Source: Alphaproteobacteria bacterium
GTDB taxonomy: Bacteria; Pseudomonadota; Alphaproteobacteria; JAUHZY01
Assembly (NCBI GenBank): GCA_030425825.1
Contig: JAUHZY010000001.1
Span: 310,001-374,000 of the forward strand
Direction: 5' to 3'
DNA length: 64,000 nt
The notes under the pieces are model-generated. The model saw only the letters and a list, made by a program, of their open reading frames with translations, ran no database searches and was not told where the DNA came from. The position numbers and the translations under genes are program-made. Shown one piece after another: positions 7,584 through 17,402 of the stretch (within the stretch, counting starts at the first letter, position 1; each line of letters opens with the position of its first letter).

Positions 7584-10226
7584 ATGAAAAATAGTTTTTT
7601 AAGCGCTTATAGGTCATATTTTATTACAATTTCAATTTTGATCATTGGTTTTGCTGCCACTTTTTTTTCATACAAGGCTGTCAGAGATTCTGAGGCGATT
7701 AGGTTGGAAAAGTCATTTCTGTTAGAAAGTGAATACTATGCAAAAGATTTGCAGTCTGCATTTAATGAAATTTTATCACAAAAAATAGAGAGAAAAGAAA
7801 TACTCAGCAATCTGATCGTGGGATCTTTGTCGTTGGTGAAAAACCCAAATTTGACAGTCTCAGTTAAAGAAGTTGAAAAAACTGACTTGCTTCCCCAGGA
7901 GACAAAATCTGTCACCATAGATCAATTGCGCTATAGCAAATACTTCACAACACCTCAAAAAGCGTGGATTGCTGTTATTGTTCCGAAAGAGCGTGCCTTT
8001 AAAAGAGATGCCTTGCAAGAGTTGATGTTGTTGCTAGCCGGTGTTCTTCTTACAATTATGATTGCTGCCTTGGTTCACCAGCACCGTAAGGATCGCCAGA
8101 GGCGCCGTCGATTAAAAGAAGAAATTACGGAAAAAGAGCGTCTTAATAAAAGCATGCAAGAGTATACAGATCGTCTTGAGCAATCACGTCATGAAGCTCT
8201 TGTCGCGCAAACTGAGGCCGAAAAACTAGCGTCTTATCCTGAGAATAATCCAAACCCTGTCTTAGAAGTGAACAAAGAAAGGCGTGTATTATATACAAAT
8301 TCAAGTGCCTCAAATCTTTTCCCAAATTTAAAGGAAAATCATGAGCATCCTTTGGTGCTAAATATCTCATCTTTGATTGATATTATTCTCGAGAACGAGC
8401 AGCGCTCTGCTATGAACGAAGTTGTTATAGGTGAAAAAACATACGAACAGCGTGTGATGCGAATTGATATTGGTGATGATTATACTTTTTTTGCGTATTC
8501 TCATGACATTACAGATCGTAAAGCACAAGAAGCAGAGCTGAAAAGCGCCATCGAAGAAGCGCAAGCAGCAAAAGAAGAAGCAGAGGCTGCAAATGTTGCC
8601 AAAAGTGACTTCTTGGCCAATATGAGTCACGAAATTAGAACGCCGATGAATGGTGTTCTTGGTATGGCAGGTCTTTTGCTGGATACGACGTTGACGTCTG
8701 AGCAGCATGGGTGGGCTGATATCATTAAAAAATCAGGCGAAAACCTCCTTAACATTATTAATGACATTCTTGATTTCTCTAAAATTGAGGCCGGGAAGCT
8801 TGAGTTAGAACCAATTAATTTTGATATTGCCTCTGCTGTTGAAGAGGTGACGGATATATTACGCCTGCAAACACAAAGCAAAGGAATTGAGCTGCTCGTG
8901 AACTTTTCAGAAGATGTGCCACGATATGTTGTTGGTGATCCAGGGCGTATCCGGCAGATCCTTCTTAATTTAAATAGTAACGCTGTAAAGTTCACTGAAA
9001 AAGGCCATGTTCTTATTAGTGTGACAAGTCAGTTGGAAAATAAAAATGATGTCCGTCTACGCTTTGAAGTTGAGGATACAGGCATAGGGATACCAGAAGA
9101 TAAACTGGAGTATATCTTTAATAAGTTTTCACAAGCAGAAGAATCTACGACACGAAACTTTGGTGGTACAGGTCTGGGACTTGCAATCTGTAAAAGCCTG
9201 ATTGAAATGATGGGAGGCTCTGTTGGTGTTAGAAGCACTTTGGGAAAAGGCTCTGTTTTCTATTTTGATATATTATTGCCGGTAGGGGAAGAGCAAGAGC
9301 ACAAGAGCGGTATCCCAGATTTCGACTTGAAAGGCACCCGTGTTGCGGTTGTGGATGACTATAAAATAAATTGTGAAATTTTGTATCAGTATCTCTACAG
9401 GTGGGGAATTGAGTGCGATACTTTTCTTTCAGCAGAAGAAACGCTTGAGGCTGCCAAGAAAGCGAAAAAAGAAGGGCGCCCTTATGATGTCGTTCTTGTT
9501 GATCAGAACCTCGGTGGCATGAGTGGTCTAGAGTTTACGCAGAGAGTAAGGCGCAGCAAGTATCTCAAAGACGACTTGTTGGTCATGATTACGTCCGCTG
9601 GGTTTGTTGCCACGCCTGAAGAGTTGAAGAAAAAAGGTTTATCAGGGTTTTTATCAAAACCATTTTATCCAGAACAACTAGAAGCATTGCTGAAAGTTAT
9701 TATGGATGCGCGTAAGAATGGGAAAGAGCTAGATAAGCTGATGACACGTCACCTGATTGTTCAGATGATGGAGAGTCAATCAGAAAATCAAGAAGATGAA
9801 ATCATTCAATTTGATAATAAAAGAGCTTTGGCCGTTGAAGACATGAAGGTAAACCTTATGTTGATCACAAAGATTTTGGGAAAATATGGTCTGCGTGTTG
9901 ACACAGCTGCAAACGGAAAAGAAGCTGTCGATATGTTGAATAAGTTTGAATATGACATTGTTTTTATGGACTGTCAGATGCCAGAAATGGATGGGTTCGA
10001 GGCGACAACTGAAATCAGGCGTATCGAAGAAGAAAAAGGAAAAGATAGAACGTCTATTGTCGCCCTGACAGCAGACGCGATGACAGGTGACCGTGAAAAA
10101 TGCTTAAATGCAGGGATGGATGATTATCTTAACAAGCCTGTAAAGCCGCAGCAAATTCTTGAAATGTTGCAAAAGTGGCTGGACCCAATGCGAGAAAATG
10201 ACGAAAAGGAACCAAAAAATGAATGA
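7584..10226 (+). CDS. Membrane hybrid histidine kinase (TM-periplasmic-TM-PAS-HisKA-HATPase-REC-REC)
   Basis: 880 residues from the ATG at 7584, which has AGGAAG upstream. A TTG start 42 nt earlier is open but less likely. TM1 is about residues 13-29, the short periplasmic domain 30-142, and TM2 143-165. A coiled coil and PAS-like region run to about 320. His349 is in [11 protein letters not shown]; the N-box is [10 protein letters not shown], the G1 box DTGIGIP and the G2 box GGTGLGL. REC1 has its Asp in [12 protein letters not shown] but is diverged (VDDYKIN). REC2 is canonical ([11 protein letters not shown]). Two receivers plus the nearby Hpt protein indicate a multistep phosphorelay. Its stop overlaps the next gene by 8 nt. 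Confidence 0.93.
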   Translation: MKNSFLSAYRSYFITISILIIGFAATFFSYKAVRDSEAIRLEKSFLLESEYYAKDLQSAFNEILSQKIERKEILSNLIVGSLSLVKNPNLTVSVKEVEKTDLLPQETKSVTIDQLRYSKYFTTPQKAWIAVIVPKERAFKRDALQELMLLLAGVLLTIMIAALVHQHRKDRQRRRRLKEEITEKERLNKSMQEYTDRLEQSRHEALVAQTEAEKLASYPENNPNPVLEVNKERRVLYTNSSASNLFPNLKENHEHPLVLNISSLIDIILENEQRSAMNEVVIGEKTYEQRVMRIDIGDDYTFFAYSHDITDRKAQEAELKSAIEEAQAAKEEAEAANVAKSDFLANMSHEIRTPMNGVLGMAGLLLDTTLTSEQHGWADIIKKSGENLLNIINDILDFSKIEAGKLELEPINFDIASAVEEVTDILRLQTQSKGIELLVNFSEDVPRYVVGDPGRIRQILLNLNSNAVKFTEKGHVLISVTSQLENKNDVRLRFEVEDTGIGIPEDKLEYIFNKFSQAEESTTRNFGGTGLGLAICKSLIEMMGGSVGVRSTLGKGSVFYFDILLPVGEEQEHKSGIPDFDLKGTRVAVVDDYKINCEILYQYLYRWGIECDTFLSAEETLEAAKKAKKEGRPYDVVLVDQNLGGMSGLEFTQRVRRSKYLKDDLLVMITSAGFVATPEELKKKGLSGFLSKPFYPEQLEALLKVIMDARKNGKELDKLMTRHLIVQMMESQSENQEDEIIQFDNKRALAVEDMKVNLMLITKILGKYGLRVDTAANGKEAVDMLNKFEYDIVFMDCQMPEMDGFEATTEIRRIEEEKGKDRTSIVALTADAMTGDREKCLNAGMDDYLNKPVKPQQILEMLQKWLDPMRENDEKEPKNE

Positions 10227-10608
10227 GGCAGTAGGTGCTGGGACGCATGTTTTGGTTGTTGACGATATCAAAGTTAATGTGACCATTGTTGAAACAATTT
10301 TGAAAAAACAAGGCTTTCATGTTGATACGGCAATAAATGGTCAAGAGGCTTTAAATAAAGTCAAAAATCAATACTACGATATCATTCTTATGGATTGTCA
10401 TATGCCAGAAATGGATGGCTACACTGCAACAGAAGCAATTCGTGACCATGAAAATGCTGAAAATAAGAAAAGATCTGTCATTATTGCAATTACTGCAGAT
10501 GTGATGGAAGGGCATCGTGAGAAATGCCTCGCCGTGGGCATGGACGACTATATCAATAAGCCCGTCAGAAAAGCTCAGTTATTAGAAATGCTTCAAAAAT
10601 GGCTTTAG
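10219..10608 (+). CDS. Single-domain response regulator (REC only)
   Basis: 129 residues. [10 protein letters not shown] gives the acidic pocket, [11 protein letters not shown] the phospho-acceptor Asp, and YINKPV the conserved Lys. The ATG overlaps the stop of the hybrid kinase by 8 nt, so the two are translationally coupled. The domain closely resembles REC2 of that kinase (MPEMDGxxATxxIR...REKCLxxGMDDYxNKPV), which suggests origin by duplication. It may act as phosphate sink or shuttle, like CheY/DivK-type proteins. Confidence 0.9.
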   Translation: MNEAVGAGTHVLVVDDIKVNVTIVETILKKQGFHVDTAINGQEALNKVKNQYYDIILMDCHMPEMDGYTATEAIRDHENAENKKRSVIIAITADVMEGHREKCLAVGMDDYINKPVRKAQLLEMLQKWL

Positions 10609-10729
10609 GAAGAGGCTAGCTTATCCTTTTTAATGTTATTTTCATGAGCGAGGCAAAACCTATTCTTCTCTTGCATATTTTTTGAAAGACGCTAGGCTGT
10701 CGCTTCATGTTTAAGAAGGAGATAGCCTG

Positions 10730-11383
10730 ATGAAAAATATCTTTAGCGGTATAGATGGTAATCTAAAAAAACGCACGCTTTCGGCTGTGGTCTTGGGTGC
10801 TGTTGCTTTGGGACTGACGATTAAGGGAGGGATTTTGTTTCTTCTTTTTATTGGCGTCTTGTTCGCTGCAATGGGATATGAGTGGCGTGGCCTTTGTCGC
10901 GAAGGCAAGCTTGATGCAAAATGGTTTTTTGTTGGCTTGTTTTACTTTAACATTGCTTGTCTTTCTTTCTTTTACCTTCGCATGATACCAACGAATGGTC
11001 TTGATATTATTATTTGGCTGCTAAGTGTCGTGTGGGCCACGGATATAGGTGCGTATTTTGTTGGTAAGAAAATAGGAAAAACGCCTCTTGCACCGCAAAT
11101 CAGTCCAAATAAAACACGCGAAGGCGCTTTGGGAGGTCTTGTCACAGCATTAGTTGTTGGCTTTATTGTTTCTCAGGTTCTTGGTGCAACCAGTTTTGCA
11201 GGTGCGATTTTTCTAAGTATTGTCTTGTCAATTGCGGCGCAAATAGGTGATCTGTTCGAATCATGGGTAAAACGCAAAGTTGGTGTGAAAGATTCTGGTA
11301 ATCTTATTCCTGGTCATGGCGGCATCCTTGATCGTGTGGATAGCGTTCTTTTAGCTTCGATTGCCGCTGTGTTTCTTTATTAA
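10730..11383 (+). CDS. cdsA: Phosphatidate cytidylyltransferase (CDP-diglyceride synthase)
   Basis: 217 residues, mostly hydrophobic (about six membrane spans). The family signature is complete near the C-terminus: SWVKRKVGVKDSG followed by PGHGGILDRVD. It makes CDP-diacylglycerol from phosphatidic acid and CTP at the inner membrane. It is shorter than the E. coli enzyme (285), lacking N-terminal membrane helices, as in other alphaproteobacteria. AAGGAG precedes the ATG. The usual downstream dxr-rseP-bamA genes are absent here. Confidence 0.93.
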   Translation: MKNIFSGIDGNLKKRTLSAVVLGAVALGLTIKGGILFLLFIGVLFAAMGYEWRGLCREGKLDAKWFFVGLFYFNIACLSFFYLRMIPTNGLDIIIWLLSVVWATDIGAYFVGKKIGKTPLAPQISPNKTREGALGGLVTALVVGFIVSQVLGATSFAGAIFLSIVLSIAAQIGDLFESWVKRKVGVKDSGNLIPGHGGILDRVDSVLLASIAAVFLY

Positions 11384-11554
11384 TCCTGCATATCCAGTTA
11401 ACATGCTTTTGTGAGGCATAGACTCTCTTCCAAACGACATGTCTGGGTCCAGTTGTTCTGTGTCTATTCTTAAGGCTTCTTGTGGTCCCATTACGCGATT
11501 GGTTAGTGCAATTGCGTCAAGCGCAAGTGTTAACGGACCTTTTCGTTCTTTCAT
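11351..11554 (-). CDS. Small unknown protein, possible
   Basis: 67 residues from an ATG at 11552-11554; a longer reading frame to 11716 exists but is Lys/Ser-rich and looks non-coding. No known domain. The 3' end overlaps the end of cdsA by 33 nt, convergently. The composition (LTLALDAIALTNRVMGPQEA) is protein-like but the Shine-Dalgarno is weak, so the call is tentative. Apart from this the 327 bases between cdsA and 11711 hold nothing I recognise. Confidence 0.4.
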   Translation of the reverse strand: MKERKGPLTLALDAIALTNRVMGPQEALRIDTEQLDPDMSFGRESMPHKSMLTGYAGLIKKHSGNRS

Positions 11555-11710
11555 ATTTTTGATGCCTATTTTTTTATCCTTTAGGGACAAATTTAAGGTG
11601 GAGGATATCTGATTGTCAAAGAAAAAAAGCTTTGTGCTTTGCTTTTTTGTTGATTTATGTATCCTTTTAGAATATATTTTATTTTTTAAGAACATTAATT
11701 GGGATGAAAC

Positions 11711-13594
11711 ATGCAAGAAGAAACATTTAAAACGGTACTAGGTGAGTTTATTCGCAATGACAAAGATTTTTTATCATTTGAGGTGAGAGGAAGCTTGGTC
11801 GCGACACTGGCATCACAGTTCGAAGAATATAATCCAGAGTACTTAGTAGATTATTTCTCTAAATTTGATAACTCAAAATCCCAGCAGCCCCAAAGGCGCC
11901 CTGTGAACAAAGATCGTTTGGAATCTCTTATTGAAAATAATGAGGGAAAGCAGGCTAAAAAAGGAAGTATTGAATTAGATAATGGTGATGTTGTGTACCT
12001 TGGGCTTTCATCACAAACAATCACAGTAAAAAAGCGTGACCAGCACAATGTTTTGAAAGGCAGCTTTAGTTTCTCTCCAGAGTTGATCAAGGCTGAGGCA
12101 GAAGATGTTTTCCAATCAGCTTCTACTGATTACAAAAAATATGACTTTTCTTTCGACACTAAAACAGGGAGAGAAAGCATTAAGCTTCTTGATAAATTCG
12201 GTGAAGTGTTTACAGAAATCTCTGCTAACAAAAGAGATGATAGTTTTTCTGTAAAGTTTTATGAAGGCGGGAAGAATAAAAAAAGAGTTTGCCACGAGTT
12301 CTCTTACCAGAAGGATAAGGAGGCAGTTTCTAAGCATTATGATTATAAATCGAAAATTAAAGGCATCACGACAACAACGTATTATCCCGATGCAGTATCT
12401 GTTCATGAAGGCGAAACTGTAATCTCGAATGTTGTTCAGCAAATAGATTTTTCTGATCTTAAAGGAAATGCACAAACGCGTCGTTATGTTGATGCATCTA
12501 AAGAGTTATACAGGTTCAAAGCAACTAATAATGGATATGCTCGTATTGGACTTCCTAAACCAAAGAAAGAGAAGGCGCTTTCTAAAAATAAAAAAGTAAA
12601 ACCTCCAAGAACAGCAAAAGAGGTTAAGGCAGTTTTTCTAGGGTATGACTTTAATGATTTTGATAATCCAATCGAAATAAAGCCGCAAGATCGCAAATAT
12701 GTTTTTGGTCATGACGACATGACTCATATATCTTTTGCTCGAAAAAATATTCTTAATTTATCGAGTATATTATTCCCTCGAAAAAAATATAAAAAGAAGG
12801 AAGTAAAAGAGTTTCTTTTTTCTTCAAACAAAAGAATTCAAAGCCCTCAGCATCTGGATGACAAGATCATAAAAAAAGAGCTTTTTATATCTTTTGTTCC
12901 TTTTTTCCCTGACATATCTCATGACAGCATAAGCACCCATGTTCACCACAACTATTATTCACAAGATGGAGACACAGTGTATACATTGAAAGATATAGGT
13001 TTTATCAAAAATAATGATAGAAGAGGTAATGTGAGGCATCCAGTAACCATTTCTGAAGGATCCTTTAGTCTTAGAAAAAAATCAGGTTTTTTTGTGAATT
13101 TCGATGTAAATAAGCCACGAGAAAAAGAGCAAACAATTCTATTGGAGAGTGGAGAGTTTTGTTTCCAAACATTTGTCGAGGGAAAGTTATCCCAAGAAAT
13201 ACATGTGAATAAAAAAAATCAATTAATTTATATTGCACAACAGCAAGAGGATGGTTGGGAAGTGATGTTTGGCACAAGGAGTAGTAAGTTTGACGAAAAA
13301 CTAGAAGAAATTAAAGATTTCTCTAGTCAAGCGAGTCAGAGATGGGAAAGTCACGGCATTGAGGTTGCTAAAGAGCACGCCAGTGAAGATTATATGAAAA
13401 TGTTACAAGATATAAATAGTGACTGCATACAGGGCATCCAAGAAGAAATGTTAGGCTCTAAGGAAGAAAGAAGTTCTGCTGATGCGGGTTTACCTTACCT
13501 TGAAGTCTTGCTGAAAGCAGTAAAGCACAGAAGTTACGTAGGTAGCTCTGCTTTTCAGGTTTCTACTTTATTAGACCATATGTCTAGTAAATAG
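11711..13594 (+). CDS. Large unknown protein, tandem paralogue 1
   Basis: 627 residues, rich in Lys, Ser and Asn, no signal peptide or membrane segment. It shares a layout with the next gene. An N-terminal module of about 60 residues ends in a helix (SLVATLASQFEEYNPEYLV here; DSVVEHFDEMFNSFSPNAVV there). A beta-rich stretch follows, then a basic linker after NNGYARIGLPKPKK (compare KNGRYAAPAVKSAKK), and then a second beta-rich part after a segment with LG..(x)..DF. The C-terminus is helical. I do not recognise a family. Possible roles such as a secreted effector or cytoskeletal protein are open. Confidence 0.75.
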   Translation: MQEETFKTVLGEFIRNDKDFLSFEVRGSLVATLASQFEEYNPEYLVDYFSKFDNSKSQQPQRRPVNKDRLESLIENNEGKQAKKGSIELDNGDVVYLGLSSQTITVKKRDQHNVLKGSFSFSPELIKAEAEDVFQSASTDYKKYDFSFDTKTGRESIKLLDKFGEVFTEISANKRDDSFSVKFYEGGKNKKRVCHEFSYQKDKEAVSKHYDYKSKIKGITTTTYYPDAVSVHEGETVISNVVQQIDFSDLKGNAQTRRYVDASKELYRFKATNNGYARIGLPKPKKEKALSKNKKVKPPRTAKEVKAVFLGYDFNDFDNPIEIKPQDRKYVFGHDDMTHISFARKNILNLSSILFPRKKYKKKEVKEFLFSSNKRIQSPQHLDDKIIKKELFISFVPFFPDISHDSISTHVHHNYYSQDGDTVYTLKDIGFIKNNDRRGNVRHPVTISEGSFSLRKKSGFFVNFDVNKPREKEQTILLESGEFCFQTFVEGKLSQEIHVNKKNQLIYIAQQQEDGWEVMFGTRSSKFDEKLEEIKDFSSQASQRWESHGIEVAKEHASEDYMKMLQDINSDCIQGIQEEMLGSKEERSSADAGLPYLEVLLKAVKHRSYVGSSAFQVSTLLDHMSSK

Positions 13595-13645
13595 AGATGT
13601 AAGGCTTGTACCTCATTTTGTTTCGTATCTTTTTGAGACATTTTA

Positions 13646-13673
13646 TTGACGTTTGGGCTGATCTATGTACAAT
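13646..13673 (+). promoter_or_regulatory. Promoter of the second tandem paralogue
   Basis: TTGACG (13646-13651) and TACAAT (13668-13673) with a 16-bp spacer. The promoter covers an upstream in-frame ATG at 13665, which therefore cannot be the translation start of this transcript. Confidence 0.5.
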
Positions 13674-13727
13674 ACATTTCCTAAAATTAAAAGCGTGTTT
13701 AAATACGCTAAAATGAACGAGGCACAA

Positions 13728-15539
13728 ATGACATATGAAAACACAACAAAATTCCCTGTGAGGGAGTTTGAAGACCTATCTATAACAGACAAGCAGCACA
13801 CAATTTTTGGTACTATCTATACACATGATAATGCTTTCCCAACATTTCGTTTAAGAGATTCTGTTGTCGAGCATTTTGATGAAATGTTTAACAGCTTCTC
13901 GCCAAATGCCGTTGTTGATTTTTTGAATAACCTCAGAGTTGAGAAAACACAAAAAACGTTTCAGCCTTTGGATGTTGCCGCTGGCAGTGATTACGCTGCT
14001 GCAGACTCTATGTTTGTTGTTCGCAACACAGGAAACAACTTGCAAGTTAAGCGTGTTCGTGCAGAAAAAGTTATTCGAGAAATGCGCATGCAAGGTGATG
14101 CGTTTACAGTTGATGGAGATGTTTCTTATCCTTCAAAAAATATTAAGTCTTTATCTTACCGCATAGATGAAAATGGAAAAGATACTTTAAGGCTGCAAGG
14201 TCCTAAAAACACAGTTGTTAATATTATATATGACCGTCATAAAAATACTTTTCTTGTTGATCATAAAAATGGCGGGCGTAAAGTCTTTAAGCCGTTAAGT
14301 GATCATGAGATACTGGTCAGACCTTTTGATAATTCATCAATGATTGTATCGCGTGATTTTACAAAAAAACAAGAGACACATCTTATTAATCATCCCAAAA
14401 GCAGTATAACAAGCAGCTCCTTTCCTTTGACAGAAAGCGCTATGAAAAAAGAGATGCCAGAAAGTTGCTATATCCATAACAATGGTGATGCCGTAACAGT
14501 CTTAAATATCGCCGTTCAAAAAGACGTCGTAGACCTGAAGACAGGTCAACCAATTCAATCAGAAATGACATTGAAAAACGGAAAAAACTTGTTTGTCAAA
14601 GCATCTAAAAATGGTCGCTATGCAGCGCCTGCTGTGAAAAGTGCAAAGAAAACAGCTGAGAAAACTGAGCGCCCTAGCACTTTTAAGCTTACACCAGAGG
14701 CAATACAAGAGCTTGTTTTAGGAATGAAAACATCTGATTTTGCACTCTTTAAATCTGAAAACTTAATTGCTTCTGCACCGGGCACTGTTAAAACGTTAAG
14801 ATCTTCTGTTTATAGCGGAAATAATGATGACATGTTTTGGGAGATATATGTTGATCCAAAGTCCATGAAGACACGAAAACAAAAATTAAATGCTCGTTTA
14901 ACTTTTGATAAAACAAGCTTGATTATCCCTAAGCTAGGTGGCGTTAAAAAAATGGTGGTTCGTTTTCCTAAAGAAAGCCTTAATGAGGGAAAATATGAAA
15001 GTGTTCAATTCTATTACTTTATGAACAACAACTTGGAGATTCATAGGGAGAAAGTAAACTTTGAAACAGGTGTTGATATACAAAATGTGTTTGACAGAAC
15101 AGATGATAAAGATTTTTGTCATGCATTTAATGAGCAAATTGCTGCAGCATTTTTACAAAACAAGCATATATCAGAAATGTCTGTTTATGATATGTCTCGG
15201 AAACAAGGAACGGGAACACATTTTTTTGATACAGGAATTGAGCAAACACAATACAGCCAATATGGCCTGATAAATCGAGGGTTTGATATACAAGACTTTA
15301 GCTTAAAAAAAGTGATAGAAGTTAATACTTTTGGTGAGGTGGTGCATCACTCTGAATATAATGGTCAGAATGAACCTACGATTTTAAAGGGATCACCAAT
15401 CACATCTGACCAGAAAAAAATGGGCCCCAAAACGCATAATGCAGCTTTAAAAAAATTATTGAGTATAGGTCATCCGGTACCTTTGCACCCTTCTGTTGTC
15501 CCGGCGGCTGCAATATTGGAAAAAGTGAAAGAGATTTAA
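13728..15539 (+). CDS. Large unknown protein, tandem paralogue 2
   Basis: 603 residues from the ATG at 13728, chosen because GAGG lies 5 nt upstream and because the frame's earlier ATG (13665) falls inside the promoter. ATG 13713 is an alternative. Related in layout to the gene at 11711: an N-terminal module (FRLRDSVVEHFDEMFNSF), beta-rich halves and a basic Ala/Lys linker near residues 300-320. No known domain, signal peptide or membrane segment. The two genes are 130 nt apart and the second has its own promoter, so they probably arose by duplication and are separately controlled. Confidence 0.75.
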   Translation: MTYENTTKFPVREFEDLSITDKQHTIFGTIYTHDNAFPTFRLRDSVVEHFDEMFNSFSPNAVVDFLNNLRVEKTQKTFQPLDVAAGSDYAAADSMFVVRNTGNNLQVKRVRAEKVIREMRMQGDAFTVDGDVSYPSKNIKSLSYRIDENGKDTLRLQGPKNTVVNIIYDRHKNTFLVDHKNGGRKVFKPLSDHEILVRPFDNSSMIVSRDFTKKQETHLINHPKSSITSSSFPLTESAMKKEMPESCYIHNNGDAVTVLNIAVQKDVVDLKTGQPIQSEMTLKNGKNLFVKASKNGRYAAPAVKSAKKTAEKTERPSTFKLTPEAIQELVLGMKTSDFALFKSENLIASAPGTVKTLRSSVYSGNNDDMFWEIYVDPKSMKTRKQKLNARLTFDKTSLIIPKLGGVKKMVVRFPKESLNEGKYESVQFYYFMNNNLEIHREKVNFETGVDIQNVFDRTDDKDFCHAFNEQIAAAFLQNKHISEMSVYDMSRKQGTGTHFFDTGIEQTQYSQYGLINRGFDIQDFSLKKVIEVNTFGEVVHHSEYNGQNEPTILKGSPITSDQKKMGPKTHNAALKKLLSIGHPVPLHPSVVPAAAILEKVKEI

Positions 15540-15601
15540 TAGATCTTATCGCTTTTTTATGGTAGGCTGCGCGTCCTTTATTAAACATTTTCAGGGTGCA
15601 A

Positions 15602-16717
15602 ATGACAAATTCACTAGGCATTGACAAACCAGTTTCTGAAACGCGTGTTGTCGTAGCAATGTCGGGAGGCGTTGACTCATCAGTTGTTGCTGCAATGCTG
15701 AAAGATGAAGGTTATGACGTTATTGGTATCACGTTACAACTTTATGACCATGGCAAGGCTATCGCAAAAAAGAATGCTTGTTGTGCTGGGCAAGATATTA
15801 AGGATGCTGCTCGTGTTGCCGAACAAATGGGTTTTCCACATTACGTTTTGGATTACGAGTCACGTTTTCGTCAGGATGTAATAGATGATTTTGCAGACAG
15901 CTATTTGCGTGGTGAAACGCCGATCCCTTGTGTTCAATGTAATCAAACGGTCAAATTTCGTGATCTTTTAAAAACAGCTAAGGACTTAGATGCAGATGTG
16001 CTGGCAACAGGACATTACGTACAGCAAAAACAGGGTAATATAAAATCCGAGATGCACCGAGGTGCAGACCAAACAAAAGACCAGAGTTATTTTTTGTTTT
16101 CAACAACGCAAGAACAGCTTGATTTTCTGCGCTTCCCATTAGGCCATATGAATAAAGACGAAACACGCCAGTTGGCACGTAAATATGATTTGATTGTGTC
16201 TGACAAGCCAGACAGCCAAGATATTTGCTTTGTTCCGAATGGTAAATATGCAGACCTGGTTGAAAAGCTGCGCCCTGAAGCGATTGTTCCTGGTAAGATC
16301 AAGCATGTTGATGGGCGTGAAATGGGTGACCACAAAGGAATTATTCATTATACAATCGGCCAAAGAAAAGGCCTGAACTTGGGTGATGTTACGACGACAG
16401 ACCCCTTATATGTTTTGAAAATTGATGCTGATACACAAGAGGTGATTGTTGGGCCCAAAGAAGCTTTGGCAAAAAAAGAAGTTATGATCCAAAATGTGAA
16501 CTGGATTGGTGATCAAGCGTTAAGCGAGAAAGAAATAAGCGTTGATGTGAAGTTGCGATCGGTCCAAAAACAATCCCCTGCAATGATTCGCTCTACACAG
16601 GATGGCAGTGTTATTGTGACGCTACATGATCCTGAATACGGTGTTTCACCAGGACAAGCCTGTGTTTTTTATGCTGATGACCGTGTACTTGGTGGTGGTT
16701 GGATCAAGCGTCATTAA
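15602..16717 (+). CDS. mnmA: tRNA-specific 2-thiouridylase
   Basis: 371 residues. PP-loop [15 protein letters not shown] at the N-terminus, catalytic Cys in [11 protein letters not shown], second (persulfide) Cys in QDICFVP, and the central GHYVQ motif. It thiolates U34 of tRNA-Lys, -Glu and -Gln with ATP and sulfur from the IscS relay. The ATG at 15602 has AGGG upstream; an in-frame GTG lies two codons earlier. The 3' end overlaps the convergent unknown gene by 4 nt. Confidence 0.96.
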   Translation: MTNSLGIDKPVSETRVVVAMSGGVDSSVVAAMLKDEGYDVIGITLQLYDHGKAIAKKNACCAGQDIKDAARVAEQMGFPHYVLDYESRFRQDVIDDFADSYLRGETPIPCVQCNQTVKFRDLLKTAKDLDADVLATGHYVQQKQGNIKSEMHRGADQTKDQSYFLFSTTQEQLDFLRFPLGHMNKDETRQLARKYDLIVSDKPDSQDICFVPNGKYADLVEKLRPEAIVPGKIKHVDGREMGDHKGIIHYTIGQRKGLNLGDVTTTDPLYVLKIDADTQEVIVGPKEALAKKEVMIQNVNWIGDQALSEKEISVDVKLRSVQKQSPAMIRSTQDGSVIVTLHDPEYGVSPGQACVFYADDRVLGGGWIKRH

Positions 16718-17181
16718 ATCCGATTGTTTGCACGGATAAAGTTATAAAAATCCTTGTTCGCAGGAGTTTTTATGCCGAAAAAGGGCAGGGCTGTTGTGTA
16801 CATGCTCGGTTTTTCAACTGCAATTTCCATTAATTTCTGTCCAAGCTTCTCAAGAAGAGGGCGGTTTTGTTGTACGCCATGCCTTTGAAGAAGATTCCCC
16901 GCAGCTTGATACATATTTTGTAGTTTTTCGGCACAAATTGGTTTAGAGCGAATATTCATATTAAGATGACCAAGGTCCTGTTTATATTCGTGCTTCAACC
17001 CTAAGTCGACAATGATTTGGATCATTTTTGTTCTGTTAAGAACAGCTTTTCTAAAAGGTATTTTTGTTTTTTTTGCTGTCTTTGTTGAGCTTTCTTGAAT
17101 GCTTAATATTTTTTTAAGGACTGTAAAAAGATCTTTTAGTGAAAAAGTATTGTGTTCATTTTTTTCGGTTATATACGCCAT
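16714..17181 (-). CDS. Unknown protein, 155 residues
   Basis: Basic, mainly helical, no signal peptide, no known family. The middle part ([20 protein letters not shown]) and the C-terminal [20 protein letters not shown] look conserved in style. It converges on mnmA with a 4-nt overlap and lies upstream of tRNA-Met on the opposite strand. No function proposed. Confidence 0.6.
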   Translation of the reverse strand: MAYITEKNEHNTFSLKDLFTVLKKILSIQESSTKTAKKTKIPFRKAVLNRTKMIQIIVDLGLKHEYKQDLGHLNMNIRSKPICAEKLQNMYQAAGNLLQRHGVQQNRPLLEKLGQKLMEIAVEKPSMYTTALPFFGIKTPANKDFYNFIRANNRI

Positions 17182-17259
17182 TTTTATTCTCCAATCAGAA
17201 GTGGACAGGAAATACTAGGTCCCAGAGAATAGTTTTGTCAAATGTTTATGTGTTTTGAC

Positions 17260-17288
17260 TTGACGGGTGAGGGGGGATGGATTATGAA
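17260..17288 (+). promoter_or_regulatory. Promoter of tRNA-Met
   Basis: TTGACG (17260-17265) and TATGAA (17283-17288), 17-bp spacer, 25 nt before the tRNA. Confidence 0.55.
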
Positions 17289-17313
17289 TGATACCCTTCG
17301 ATCAGAGTGCTTT

Positions 17314-17390
17314 GGCGGAGTAGCTCAGCTGGTTAGAGCAGCGGAATCATAATCCGCGTGTCGGGGGTTCAAGTCCCTCCTCCGCTACCA
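17314..17390 (+). tRNA. tRNA-Met (anticodon CAT), elongator type
   Basis: 77 nt with encoded CCA. Acceptor GGCGGAG pairs with CTCCGCT (first pair G-U). The D arm is GCTC...GAGC. The anticodon stem GCGGA/TCCGC encloses the loop ATCATAA, and the T arm is GGGGG TTCAAGT CCCTC-like. It closely matches alphaproteobacterial elongator tRNA-Met. The Ile2 (lysidine) tRNA, which also reads CAT, has a different anticodon stem in this class. Confidence 0.93.
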
Positions 17391-17402
17391 CCTTAAAATC
17401 AA

